In this document: positions 8,808 to 17,413 of the stretch, piece by piece
Numbering within the stretch: position 1 is the first letter of the stretch
How the letters are laid out: the number at the start of each line of letters is the position of its first letter
Assembly (NCBI RefSeq): GCF_003268005.1
Contig: NZ_CP014213.1
Span: 1,488,001 to 1,552,000, forward strand
DNA length: 64,000 nt
Direction of reading: 5' to 3'
Source: Methanosphaera sp. BMS
Lineage (GTDB): Archaea; Methanobacteriota; Methanobacteria; Methanobacteriales; Methanobacteriaceae
The notes under the pieces: model-generated
What the model saw: only the letters and a program-made list of their open reading frames with translations
The model's database searches: none
What the model was told of the DNA's origin: nothing
Translations under genes and position numbers: made by a program

Positions 8808-10100
8808 ATGAATTTAAATAATAAAAAAATAGCCATTTATGGTTTAGGCCATATCGGTCTTCCAACAGCGGCAATACTGGCAAGTAATGACTTGGAAGTC
8901 ATTGGTGCAGATGTCAATCCAACGACTGTTAATAATATCAATGAAGGTATTTGTTCATTTAAGGAACCTGGACTTGACGAATTAGTTAAAAGGGTTGTCA
9001 ATAAGGATAAGCTTAAAGCTACAACGGATTTGGAAGAAGCCGCCAGGCTTGCAGATATACTCATTGTAATTGTACCCACACCCATTGATAAAGACAACAA
9101 CGCGGACTTGTCATATGTCATATCCGCATGCAAAAGTATATCCAAGGGACTTGAAAGGGGTAATCTTGTCATTATCGAAAGTACCGTTCCCCCTGAGACA
9201 GGAATCAACGTCGTCAAGGGCGTACTTGAGGAGTCCCAACTGAAATGTGGAAATGACTTCTATCTTGCATACAGTCCAGAAAGGGCATTGCCGAATAATA
9301 CCATCTATGAGATGACACACAATACCCGTATTGTGGGAGGATTCAATAAGGAAAGTGCCGATATGGCAAGCAAACTTTACTCCTATATTACAGAAGGGGA
9401 CATAATAACAGTTAAGAACATGACCAGTGCCGAGATGGTTAAGCTTATGGAAAATACATACCGTGACGTGAATATTGCACTTGCAAATGAGTTTGCATTG
9501 CTGTGTGAAAAAATCAACGTTGACGTTAATGAGGTGATTGACTCGGCCAACTATCATCCAAGGGTAAACATTCATACTCCAGGTCCTGGTGTCGGAGGTC
9601 ATTGCATACCTGTAGATCCATACTTCTTGATAGAACTTGGCAAGAAGTATGATGTCAAGACAAGACTCCTTGACGCTTCACGTTATGTGAACAATTACAT
9701 GCCTGAACATGTTCTTGAAATGATATTGAAGTATAAAAAAGATAAAGACAACTACAGCATTGCAATTTTGGGAATGGCATATAAGGGCAATGTTGATGAC
9801 ATACGAGAGACACCTACCATTAAGTTAATCGAGTTACTTGAAGAACTTGACTTTGATGTTTATGTAAACGATCCGTATGTGGATGATGAGATTATTGAGA
9901 ACTATGGGGTTAAGGCAGTAGAATATGAAGATGCTCTTGGGTGTGACTGTGTTGTTTTGATGACAGACCATGATTTGTATAAAGATTTGAATGCGGATAT
10001 GCTGGTAAACAAGTTTATCATATCCACAAGGCCAATTTTGGATGCGGATGAATTTAGAAATAAGGGCATAAATTTCCAAGCTATTGGAAATATATGCTAA
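8808..10100 (+). CDS. wecC: UDP-N-acetyl-D-mannosamine dehydrogenase
   Basis: WecC oxidises UDP-ManNAc to UDP-ManNAcA with two NAD+. The N-terminal Rossmann motif is YGLGHIGLPTAAIL. The central domain carries STVPPETG and the substrate helix MVKLMENTYRDVNIALANE. The catalytic cysteine is in PGVGGHCIPVDPYF, followed by the C-terminal LGMAYKGNVDDIRETP. The length of 430 residues is normal. GGAG precedes the ATG, and a TATA-like string near 8738-8750 suggests its own promoter in addition to read-through from wecB. Confidence 0.94.
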   Translation: MNLNNKKIAIYGLGHIGLPTAAILASNDLEVIGADVNPTTVNNINEGICSFKEPGLDELVKRVVNKDKLKATTDLEEAARLADILIVIVPTPIDKDNNADLSYVISACKSISKGLERGNLVIIESTVPPETGINVVKGVLEESQLKCGNDFYLAYSPERALPNNTIYEMTHNTRIVGGFNKESADMASKLYSYITEGDIITVKNMTSAEMVKLMENTYRDVNIALANEFALLCEKINVDVNEVIDSANYHPRVNIHTPGPGVGGHCIPVDPYFLIELGKKYDVKTRLLDASRYVNNYMPEHVLEMILKYKKDKDNYSIAILGMAYKGNVDDIRETPTIKLIELLEELDFDVYVNDPYVDDEIIENYGVKAVEYEDALGCDCVVLMTDHDLYKDLNADMLVNKFIISTRPILDADEFRNKGINFQAIGNIC

Positions 10101-10121
10101 TTACTTTTTTTGTGTATTATT

Positions 10122-11114
10122 ATGAAGATTTTAATTTTTGAGTATTCAACATGCATGGGTATTGATAACTTAATTTCAGAGGGTTTTGAAATATTAAAAA
10201 GCATATTGAATGACCTTGAGGATATCCAAGAGTATGATGTGGACTATCTGTTGATGGATGGTTTAAGTATTCCTCATATTCACAATCATGAAATTATTTT
10301 GAAGGATGATTTGCTTAGTTGGCTTGCCGAAAACTCATTCAAATATGATTACTGTCTATTTGTTGCCCCTGAAGATGATTTAATTCAATATAGGCTTGCC
10401 AAGATTCTTGAAGACAATAATGTCCGACTGCTGACATCAAACAGTACTGCTTCATATACATGTTGTAGTAAAATTTTAACTTACCAGAATACACCTTCGG
10501 ACATATTGAAAATACCATCAATGATTGTTGATATAAAAGATTATGACATTGATTTAATTAAGAGTAAACTCAAGTATAATGATATCATTTGTAAGCCGGA
10601 TAATTACACCTCAAGCAATTACATATTCCACACAACAAAAGACAACCTTGAAAAAATAATTAACACCTACAAGAAAAACAACATCCGAAAGATGATGATA
10701 CAGAAATATATAACTGGAAATCCAATCAGCATAAGTGCCATTGTAAACGACAAAGACATCAATATCCTAAGCATAAATTCACAAGTCATAACAGAAGACT
10801 ATGAGAAAATAACATACTCCGGTTGTGTCAGCCCAATAAATCATCCCCTGGAAAAACGAATCAAATATGATTCCGTGAAAATAATACAATCCATCCATGG
10901 ATTAAAGGGTTTTATTGGAATAGACTATATCATAGACGAAGATGACAACATATACTTTGTGGAATTAAACTCCAGAATAACCACCCCCTACATTGTATTG
11001 AGTAAAATATCAGAGGAGAACCTGACAAAATACCTGATAGACAACATCATCAGCAGCAAGAAAATGAATAAAATAGAATTTAACAAGAAAGGAGACTTTT
11101 ATAATGGAACATGA
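10122..11114 (+). CDS. mfnD: ATP-grasp ligase, probable tyramine-L-glutamate ligase (methanofuran)
   Basis: This 330-residue ATP-grasp protein begins MKILIFEYSTCMGIDN, like MfnD. The ATP-grasp core is seen in ICKPDNYTSSN, MMIQKYITGNPISISAIV, GFIGIDYIIDEDDNIYFVELNSRIT. MfnD adds glutamate to tyramine through a gamma-glutamyl bond in methanofuran synthesis. The function rests on family resemblance plus the overlapping downstream mfnF, which acts later in the same pathway. The start at 10122 lies 21 bases after the wecC stop and lacks a clear Shine-Dalgarno sequence. Confidence 0.83.
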   Translation: MKILIFEYSTCMGIDNLISEGFEILKSILNDLEDIQEYDVDYLLMDGLSIPHIHNHEIILKDDLLSWLAENSFKYDYCLFVAPEDDLIQYRLAKILEDNNVRLLTSNSTASYTCCSKILTYQNTPSDILKIPSMIVDIKDYDIDLIKSKLKYNDIICKPDNYTSSNYIFHTTKDNLEKIINTYKKNNIRKMMIQKYITGNPISISAIVNDKDINILSINSQVITEDYEKITYSGCVSPINHPLEKRIKYDSVKIIQSIHGLKGFIGIDYIIDEDDNIYFVELNSRITTPYIVLSKISEENLTKYLIDNIISSKKMNKIEFNKKGDFYNGT

Positions 11115-12162
11115 ATTGACGATAATGGGATTGGACATCGGCGGGGCAAATACAGACTGCTGCATCTGTCAAATTAATGGGAACAACATGAAACTTTTGA
11201 CATCAAAAAAGCAATACCTTCCGATGTGGCAGAAAAAGGACAACCTGGCTGATTGCTTAAACAACTTCAAAGAGGATTATCATATAGATGTTGTGGTGGC
11301 AACGACTACGGCCGAATTATCCGACGGTTATGAATCAAAAAAAGAGGGTATCCTTGACATTACACGTAAAATTATAGATGTATTCGATGATGCAATCGTT
11401 AAATTCGTTACATTCAATGGTCTGAAGGATTATGAGTATGTTATAAATAATCCAATGGAAATGGCCGCCGCCAATTGGATAGCGACTTCACATCTGATAT
11501 CGAAAATAAAGGACAACTGCATATTCATGGATATGGGAACAACCACAACGGACATCATACCAATAAAAAATCAGAAGGAATCAGCCACAGGTCATAGTGA
11601 CTTGGAAAGACTTTGCAGTGGAGAGTTGGTTTACACGGGGATGCTCAGAACAAATGTGGCGGCAATAACCCATGAAATCCCGGTTAATGACAAGGTTGCC
11701 ACAGTCAGCAGCGAACTGTTTGCAACTACTGCAGATGTACATATGATACTTGGCAACATTACACGGGATGAATACACCTGTTCTACAAGCGACAATAATG
11801 ATAAAAGTTTAACCTCGTGCAAGAGACGATTGGCAAGGGTGGTTTGTGCCGATTTGGATATGCTCAACGATGATGAAATCATGGATATTGCCCGGTACGT
11901 GGAAGATAGACAGATAAGTCATGTGGAAGATGGTCTTAAGAAAGTATGCCAAGCAAATGATTTGAATGACGTTGTAATTACAAACTATGCCCATGCCGAT
12001 ATCTGCCGGAAGGCTGCAAGCAATCTGAAATTAAACATAACCTCATTAAATGATTATTTGAAGGAAGATTCGTTGAATGTCTGCCCAACACTGGGATGTG
12101 TGCAGATGTATGTTGATGAACATCTAGGCGATATCACGCTGCTTAGATTACAAAACAAGTAA
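11104..12162 (+). CDS. mfnF: Methanofuran biosynthesis protein, hydantoinase/oxoprolinase-like kinase fold
   Basis: The N-terminus MGLDIGGANTDCC is the phosphate-binding strand-turn of the ASKHA/hydantoinase A superfamily. A second phosphate loop is FMDMGTTTTDIIPI. MfnF joins aminomethylfuran phosphate to gamma-glutamyltyramine to form the methanofuran core; these proteins are often labelled H4MPT-linked C1 transfer pathway protein. The 352-residue length fits. The ATG at 11104 lies inside the end of mfnD (11-base overlap) with GGAG upstream, so translation is probably coupled. Confidence 0.87.
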   Translation: MEHELTIMGLDIGGANTDCCICQINGNNMKLLTSKKQYLPMWQKKDNLADCLNNFKEDYHIDVVVATTTAELSDGYESKKEGILDITRKIIDVFDDAIVKFVTFNGLKDYEYVINNPMEMAAANWIATSHLISKIKDNCIFMDMGTTTTDIIPIKNQKESATGHSDLERLCSGELVYTGMLRTNVAAITHEIPVNDKVATVSSELFATTADVHMILGNITRDEYTCSTSDNNDKSLTSCKRRLARVVCADLDMLNDDEIMDIARYVEDRQISHVEDGLKKVCQANDLNDVVITNYAHADICRKAASNLKLNITSLNDYLKEDSLNVCPTLGCVQMYVDEHLGDITLLRLQNK

Positions 12163-12245
12163 AGTCAACATAAAATATGGTTATCCAGATTCCAAACTAA
12201 ACCATATTCATTAATCGAAAAAAAATGAGTTTAAAAGAAATAATA

Positions 12246-12812
12246 TTAGTACCATACATCCTTAAGGTGTATGGCATATGCAAACATATTTGCGGCAAGA
12301 TGGAAGAATACACTCAATATCAGTATACATACAACCATTTGCCAGCTGATATCAACCACTAATGAAGCAAATATCAATGCCACTACTACAAAGTCCAGCT
12401 GATCAAGTAGGGGTACGGCTTTTCCTCTTTCAAAATTCAATCTTCTTTTTATAAAGCTGCCTATAGCATCCCCTATCAATGCCCCAAATCCAAGTAAAAA
12501 ACCTATGATTAGTCCCTGCAATATGGGATTTGAGGTAAACGTCAAATTTCTTGAAAGTAAAGCAAAGTATGATGAACAGAAGCCAATCGTTGACAGATAT
12601 CCCAATAATCCACCTATCAGCATACCAAATAGACCTGCACCTATAGTACCACGCCAGGTTACTCCATCACCAATTAATCGACGATTATCCCATGCATTTG
12701 TACCAAAATCCATTGGTGTTCCACCACCAAATACCAATGCCGAACCATTGGCCAAATATGCAGGTATCATAAAGTATATCGAATAACATACCAGTGTAAT
12801 TATATCCATCAT
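12246..12812 (-). CDS. carS: CDP-archaeol synthase
   Basis: CarS activates digeranylgeranylglyceryl phosphate with CTP to give CDP-archaeol, the precursor of archaeal polar lipids. This is a 188-residue integral membrane protein with about five hydrophobic segments. The conserved stretch [18 protein letters not shown] and the later [19 protein letters not shown] (which continues [10 protein letters not shown]) are the family signature. The ATG at 12812 follows GGGGTT; a second ATG immediately after is an alternative. It is divergent from a probable tetraether lipid synthase gene. Confidence 0.92.
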   Translation of the reverse strand: MMDIITLVCYSIYFMIPAYLANGSALVFGGGTPMDFGTNAWDNRRLIGDGVTWRGTIGAGLFGMLIGGLLGYLSTIGFCSSYFALLSRNLTFTSNPILQGLIIGFLLGFGALIGDAIGSFIKRRLNFERGKAVPLLDQLDFVVVALIFASLVVDISWQMVVCILILSVFFHLAANMFAYAIHLKDVWY

Positions 12813-13019
12813 CTTTAACCCCTATTGTTTATATTATCATATATGAATCTCCTAATATTAATTATTTTGCAAATGTAAAGAAAAACTGTGCAATCGATAT
12901 AATGAAAAATAAAGTGTATCTGTAGATTTTCCATCGGGAATACTCCAGTGTCATCATAATTTTGATAAAAATCATAACAAAGGGAAATATTATAAAAGTA
13001 TATAATTAGCATGTGACAA

Positions 13020-13045
13020 ATATAAATTATATATATAAATAAAGA
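13020..13045 (+). promoter_or_regulatory. TATA box of the tetraether-synthase-like gene
   Basis: AATTATATATATAAATAAAG lies at about 13024-13043. A start of transcription some 25 bases downstream would be near 13060. That would put the GTG at 13055 outside or at the very edge of the transcript and favour the in-frame GTG at 13112. Confidence 0.5.
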
Positions 13046-13054
13046 ATTAAAAAA

Positions 13055-14647
13055 GTGATAAGTTATAATTATTATTCAAATCTGAAACATGAATATATAT
13101 CTGAACAAGGGGTGATTGATATAGAAACTATATCTGAAACTAAAAGTTTATGTCCGGAATGTTTAAAAATATTGGATGCTGAAGTATACATTGAAGATAA
13201 TCAGGTATACATTGAAAAAACATGCCCTGAACATGGAACTTTTAAACATACATACTGGCATAATGCCGACGATTTTAAAAAAGCAATTGAACATGGAGCA
13301 GATCCACACAAACTGACAAACCTAAACCAAGCTGAAAATGGTGCATGTCCGTCAAACTGTGGTTTATGTGAATATCATGACAGTCAGACAGTACTTGGTT
13401 TAATTGATGTGACCAACAGGTGCAACCTCAGTTGTCCAATCTGTTTTGCTAATGCTGCCGCTTCAGGTACATTATATGAGCCATCACAAGATGAAATTAG
13501 ACAGATGCTTAGAAACCTTCGTCAAAATAGACCGGTTCCTACACCGGCTGTCCAATACTCAGGTGGAGAACCTACAGTCAGAAAAGACATTGTAGAGCTT
13601 ATTAAAATAGCCAAGGAAGAAGGATTTACACATACACAAATTGCTACAAATGGTATTGCCTTGGCTAATAATGAAAATTTGGCTAAAGAACTTAAAGATG
13701 CTGGTTTAAATACAGTATATTTACAATTTGATGGAATTACATCAGAACCGTACATAAAAACAAGAGCAGCAGATATTCTCGGTAAGAAGATTGAAGCTAT
13801 TGAAAACTGTAGAAAAGCAGGACTTGGAATAGTACTGGTACCTACACTTGTTACTGGTATTAATGATGATCAAATTGGTGGAATCATTCAATTTGCACTG
13901 GATAACATCGATATCATTAGGGGAATTAACTTCCAGCCGGTATCATTTGCTGGTCGTACACCATCTGATAAAGTGGAAGAACAGCGTATTACAATTGATG
14001 ATTTGATGAGGGAAGTTGAAGTTCAGACAAATGGAATGATTCCTAAAGATGCATTTTATTCAGCTTCTACTGTAGCACCTGTATCAGACTTGATAGCAGC
14101 CATGAGTGATAATGATGCGGAAGTTACATTGACCTGTCATGAACACTGTGGTGTTGGAACATATGTGTTTAAGGAAGAGGATGGTACGGTTATTCCTATT
14201 ACTAAATTTATTGATGTGGATAACTTTATTAATTTAATAGAAAAAAGTATTCCCGATGTATCCAAAAATACCAGGCTATCCAAAACCAAAACCGTTGCCA
14301 GAGCAATCAAGGAACTGCCCAAAACAGTCAATACAGAGGAATCTCCATCATACATCAACATTACGAAGTTACTTAAGAACATTTTCATAAAACAGGATTA
14401 CTCATCACTTGGAGATTTCCACATTAACGCATTGCTGATTTCATGCATGCACTTTATGGATCCGTTCAACTTCGATCAGGACCGGGTAAGCAAATGTGTT
14501 ATTCACTATGCAATACCAGACGGTAGAATTATACCATTCTGTTCAATGAATAACATCTACAGAGAATCAGTAGAAGAAGAATTCCACATACCACTTAACT
14601 CACCTAGAGCAAAAGAGATCATATCAAATATGAATAAGAAAGAATAA
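13055..14647 (+). CDS. Radical SAM protein, probable tetraether lipid synthase (Tes/MJ0619-like)
   Basis: The radical SAM triad is DVTNRCNLSCPICFANA (C123, C127, C130 counted from 13055), with the SAM-binding glycines in QYSGGEPT. Extra cysteines upstream (CPEC at 33-36, CPEHG near 57, and CPSNCGLC at 98-105) and late ones (CHEHCG, CVIHY, CSMNN) suggest additional metal clusters. The length of about 530 residues and this arrangement fit the family that includes Tes, which couples two archaeol tails into tetraether lipids. Methylation of methanopterin has also been proposed for relatives. The start is uncertain: GTG at 13055 or GTG at 13112, the latter favoured by the promoter position and by starting close to the first cysteine pair. 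Confidence 0.78.
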   Translation: MISYNYYSNLKHEYISEQGVIDIETISETKSLCPECLKILDAEVYIEDNQVYIEKTCPEHGTFKHTYWHNADDFKKAIEHGADPHKLTNLNQAENGACPSNCGLCEYHDSQTVLGLIDVTNRCNLSCPICFANAAASGTLYEPSQDEIRQMLRNLRQNRPVPTPAVQYSGGEPTVRKDIVELIKIAKEEGFTHTQIATNGIALANNENLAKELKDAGLNTVYLQFDGITSEPYIKTRAADILGKKIEAIENCRKAGLGIVLVPTLVTGINDDQIGGIIQFALDNIDIIRGINFQPVSFAGRTPSDKVEEQRITIDDLMREVEVQTNGMIPKDAFYSASTVAPVSDLIAAMSDNDAEVTLTCHEHCGVGTYVFKEEDGTVIPITKFIDVDNFINLIEKSIPDVSKNTRLSKTKTVARAIKELPKTVNTEESPSYINITKLLKNIFIKQDYSSLGDFHINALLISCMHFMDPFNFDQDRVSKCVIHYAIPDGRIIPFCSMNNIYRESVEEEFHIPLNSPRAKEIISNMNKKE

Positions 14648-15097
14648 TTACTTCTTTTCTTATATAATCCCCATTTTTTCCTTATTTTTAACAAACTAGT
14701 TATTAAAATATACTTTTTTATGATATACTCATTTATACAAAATAAAAAAGTATAATCTAATCAAATGAATTTTAAAAAAATAAAATATTAAGTCAATGTA
14801 TTAAAAATTAATACTTAAATGAATTATAAAGACTAAAATACTTAATATTCTTAATTTTAATAATAATCAAAGCTATGAGCTTAGTATTAAATAAAACAAA
14901 ATATTGACACTTATAAATTAATATAAAGTAATATTAAGAAGTTTTAATACTAAGGTTTATAAATATTAAAATATAAAATATAAAATAATAAATTTCAAGT
15001 AGCTAAATAAGAAAAAGTACTGAAATTAAAACAAAATGTAAAATAATACATTAAAAAAGTTCAAAAGATAAAACTATAAGTCATATGAGGTGAAAAC
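14648..15097. promoter_or_regulatory. Long upstream region of the histone gene with repeated AATACTTAA-type elements
   Basis: This 450-base stretch is very AT-rich and holds no gene. Six copies of TACTTAA-like or its complement (TTAGTATTAA type) occur at about 14785-14793, 14810-14818, 14837-14849, 14880-14890, 14928-14938 and 14945-14955, in both orientations. A TATA-like string (TTTATAAATATTAAAATATA) begins at about 14956. The histone gene follows at 15098. Confidence 0.5.
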
Positions 15098-15304
15098 ATG
15101 GGAGAATTACCATTAACCCCTTTAGGTAGAATAATCAAAAAAGGTGGAGCCGAAAGAGTTAGTGAAGATGCTAAAGAAGAACTATCTGATTTTTTAGAAG
15201 AAGAAGCTGAAACTATTGCAAAATTAGCTTTAGATAATGCAAAAGAAAATGGAAGAAAAACTCTTAAAGCTGAAGACATAGCTGTAGCTTACAAAAAACT
15301 TTAA
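15098..15304 (+). CDS. Archaeal histone
   Basis: This 68-residue protein is a single histone fold like HMf/HMt. It has ELPLTPLGRIIKKGGAERVS, an acidic central helix, and GRKTLKAEDIAVAYKKL at the C-terminus. It would dimerise and wrap DNA in stacked nucleosome-like particles. GGTGA lies just before the ATG. The central helix is richer in glutamate than in HMfB (DFLEEEAET), which could alter stacking between dimers; that is inference. It is monocistronic with an unusually long regulatory region. Confidence 0.96.
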   Translation: MGELPLTPLGRIIKKGGAERVSEDAKEELSDFLEEEAETIAKLALDNAKENGRKTLKAEDIAVAYKKL

Positions 15305-15355
15305 ACTCCACTTTCTTTTTTAAAACATGACGTTTAACTTTTTTTAATAAGGAAT

Positions 15356-15577
15356 TTAATATAGCGAATTGTTCTTTAATGATTCGAAATCATCCTCCGA
15401 CAATAATACATTTTCATAGTAAATCGCATTATTTTCATAAATAACAAATGCCACGACAGTATACTCACAAAACAGGTAAGTATCCTCAACATAAAATCCA
15501 GACATACTTGCAATTGGAACAAAATGCCTATTATTCAGTGTTATTTCATCCAATTCGACATATTTCAAAAAATCCAC
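15356..15577 (-). CDS. Small hypothetical protein downstream of the DUF2953 gene
   Basis: This 73-residue protein starts GTG (MDFLKYVELDEITLNN), one base after the stop of the upstream DUF2953 gene, so it is probably translated by coupling. It is acidic and aromatic with beta-rich periodicity (FVPIASMSGFYVED). No transmembrane segment or known motif. It may belong with the YtfJ/DUF2953 cassette. Function unknown. Confidence 0.5.
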   Translation of the reverse strand: MDFLKYVELDEITLNNRHFVPIASMSGFYVEDTYLFCEYTVVAFVIYENNAIYYENVLLSEDDFESLKNNSLY

Positions 15578-15578
15578 T

Positions 15579-16340
15579 TTAATTCAACTCTTTATATAAT
15601 CCGATTATTAATTTAAGAAGTTTTCTATTTGTAATTATCATCAGAAGTATTTGAAGTAAAACCAATAATGATAATTGAAAATTCAACCGGGAGTTCAAAT
15701 CCAACCTAAATTCATTCATAACTGGTTTTATCAATATCCTTAATCCCGTCGCATAAAATGGTGCCGTAATTGCCCATAGAAATGTCGATACTTTTATTGT
15801 AATATTGTTATCAATTAACCCGAATGCCAGATTAATACAATTCTCATCAAGGAATATGATTTTTTTAAAGGTCAAAATGATCCTTATAATGTCCCCCTTT
15901 ACTTCCATCACTTCAGGATAATATTTCCTGATTAACTGCAGGGTATCTGTTGAGTCATCATCCGCTTTTTCTTCATTACAAGCAGTATCAACTGATTTAT
16001 TGTTAGTGCTATCATCAGCATCTGATGAATTATCAGTATTGTCAAGTGTTTTGCCCGGATTATCGTTTTTGTTGTCATCAATCCCCTCTTGAAGATTGTC
16101 ATCCTCCTGATAAATCACCTTGAGATTTTTTGAAAAAAACCTTGTGTCAAAGGATATTTTTATATAACCCTCATCGATGCTTTTAATGATTTTGATAAAA
16201 TAATATTTTAATTCAATATGTCCTTTTTTTAACCCTTGAATAAAATCAAAATATACATCTATATGTATAGGTTCCAAAAATATGATTAAAAAAAGAGCTA
16301 TTAAAATAATCAACAAAAGCATTAATAATTTAATTAACAA
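15579..16340 (-). CDS. DUF2953 membrane-anchored protein (YtfI-like)
   Basis: The 253-residue protein begins with a hydrophobic helix (LLMLLLIILIALFLIIFL). A soluble beta-rich stretch follows, then an acidic low-complexity linker rich in D, N and S (about residues 80-125). Later comes the conserved core INLAFGLIDNNITIKVSTFLWAI (abridged), ending with a second hydrophobic segment. This matches DUF2953. The start is TTG at 16340 with GGAG upstream. It lies downstream of a YtfJ homologue; in Bacillus the corresponding pair ytfI/ytfJ is also adjacent (established knowledge). Confidence 0.72.
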   Translation of the reverse strand: MLIKLLMLLLIILIALFLIIFLEPIHIDVYFDFIQGLKKGHIELKYYFIKIIKSIDEGYIKISFDTRFFSKNLKVIYQEDDNLQEGIDDNKNDNPGKTLDNTDNSSDADDSTNNKSVDTACNEEKADDDSTDTLQLIRKYYPEVMEVKGDIIRIILTFKKIIFLDENCINLAFGLIDNNITIKVSTFLWAITAPFYATGLRILIKPVMNEFRLDLNSRLNFQLSLLVLLQILLMIITNRKLLKLIIGLYKELN

Positions 16341-16420
16341 GACATGTACTCCTACAAATTATCAACTATGTATTTAATTATTTTTATGAATAAAAAAGAA
16401 CAATAAAATAGATGACACAT

Positions 16421-16858
16421 CTATTTTTTAATTTTAGTTTTAATATCATCTACCGTAGAGCTTTTTGTCTTGGAAGTTTTAGCACCAGGAGATTTACTAC
16501 TCTGAGACATTCCATTACCTATAATGTCAAACAATACATTACCCACACCTTCCAATATATCCCCCAATGGATTATTGGAGTTAAGTGACACCAGCTGTAC
16601 ACCTGCAGGCCCTTCAATATCATTGCTGACTACCAAAAATGCCACGGGATCTATTGAACCTCCACCACCGGCACCGCCAATATAAGTATTTGAGTCACCC
16701 TGATTGTCTGCAGTTCCTACACCGAAACCTAATGCCACCTTGGATATAGGTATTATCACTTTATCTTTAGTCGTTATTGCAGTGCCGACAATGCTGTTAG
16801 CACCCATCACATTTTGAATTTGACTTAATGTTGTTTCAATCGTATCTTCAAGACTCAT
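16421..16858 (-). CDS. YtfJ/GerW-family protein
   Basis: This 145-residue protein has the YtfJ pattern: a short N-terminal helix, then TKDKVIIPISKVALGFGVG, a glycine-rich loop GGAGGGGSIDPVAFLVV, then the domain end NDIEGPAGVQLVSL. The C-terminal tail is a Ser/Lys-rich linker. In Firmicutes relatives are needed for sporulation or germination, which cannot apply to an archaeon, so the role here is unknown and perhaps envelope-related. It starts at ATG 16858 after GGAG and leads the three-gene cassette. Confidence 0.8.
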   Translation of the reverse strand: MSLEDTIETTLSQIQNVMGANSIVGTAITTKDKVIIPISKVALGFGVGTADNQGDSNTYIGGAGGGGSIDPVAFLVVSNDIEGPAGVQLVSLNSNNPLGDILEGVGNVLFDIIGNGMSQSSKSPGAKTSKTKSSTVDDIKTKIKK

Positions 16859-16944
16859 AAAATATTACTCCAATTATTTTTTTTTACATCTACTTACTCT
16901 TATCATTTTCATAATATTAAAATTTTATGAAACCATAACCCCAA

Positions 16945-16961
16945 ACCACAAAGTATATATA
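16945..16961 (+). promoter_or_regulatory. BRE/TATA element of the tRNA-Val/tRNA-Phe unit
   Basis: ACCACAAAGTATATATA lies 64 bases before tRNA-Val. The same 17 bases occur at 56121-56137 before tRNA-Leu. The ACCACAAAG part would be the TFB recognition element and TATATA the TBP site. Confidence 0.75.
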
Positions 16962-17008
16962 CTAAATCAGATATATAGTAATATAGTCTTTTATACAGAT
17001 ATATTTCT

Positions 17009-17080
17009 GGGCCGATGGTCTAGAGGTATGATACCTCCTTGACGTGGAGGGGATCGCGAGTTCGAATCTCGTTCGGCCCA
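17009..17080 (+). tRNA. tRNA-Val(GAC)
   Basis: Acceptor arms GGGCCGA and TCGGCCC pair fully, with discriminator A at 17080. The anticodon stem is CCTCC/GGAGG with loop TTGACGT, giving anticodon GAC at 17041-17043. The T-loop is GTTCGAATC. CCA is not encoded. tRNA-Phe follows after 18 bases. Confidence 0.97.
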
Positions 17081-17098
17081 TAAAATTCATTTTAATAT

Positions 17099-17171
17099 GC
17101 CGCAGTAGTTCAGATGGGAGAACGCAGGCCTGAAGAGCCTGATGTCGCTGGTTCAAGTCCGGCCTGCGGCA
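17099..17171 (+). tRNA. tRNA-Phe(GAA)
   Basis: Acceptor arms GCCGCAG and CTGCGGC pair, with discriminator A. The anticodon stem is CAGGC/GCCTG with loop CTGAAGA, giving GAA at 17132-17134. The T-loop is GTTCAAGTC. CCA is not encoded. It is probably co-transcribed with tRNA-Val. Confidence 0.97.
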
Positions 17172-17413
17172 CTGTATTTTAACTATTTTTAATTAACTTA
17201 ATCAACAATTAGTCAATACTAGATATATTTTTAATTTTTAATAAAAATAAGCTATATCACCCGTAACATAGAAAATAAAACCTACATAAATCCATACTTA
17301 TTTAAATAACCATAATCTCGTTTTAAAAAAGAAAAATATTGTTTCTAAATGTCAAAAAATAAAATTGATTGAAAAAAATAATGATTTAATAAAAAAGAGA
17401 AATGAAATGGTTT

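Noticed and set aside
12815-13012. 65-codon minus-strand frame between carS and the radical SAM gene.
   Set aside because: AT-driven composition (F, I, Y, N), no Shine-Dalgarno sequence, and it occupies the divergent promoter region.
17009-17171. tRNA genes as integration sites.
   Set aside because: No duplicated tRNA 3' end and no integrase nearby; same for 56193-56372.
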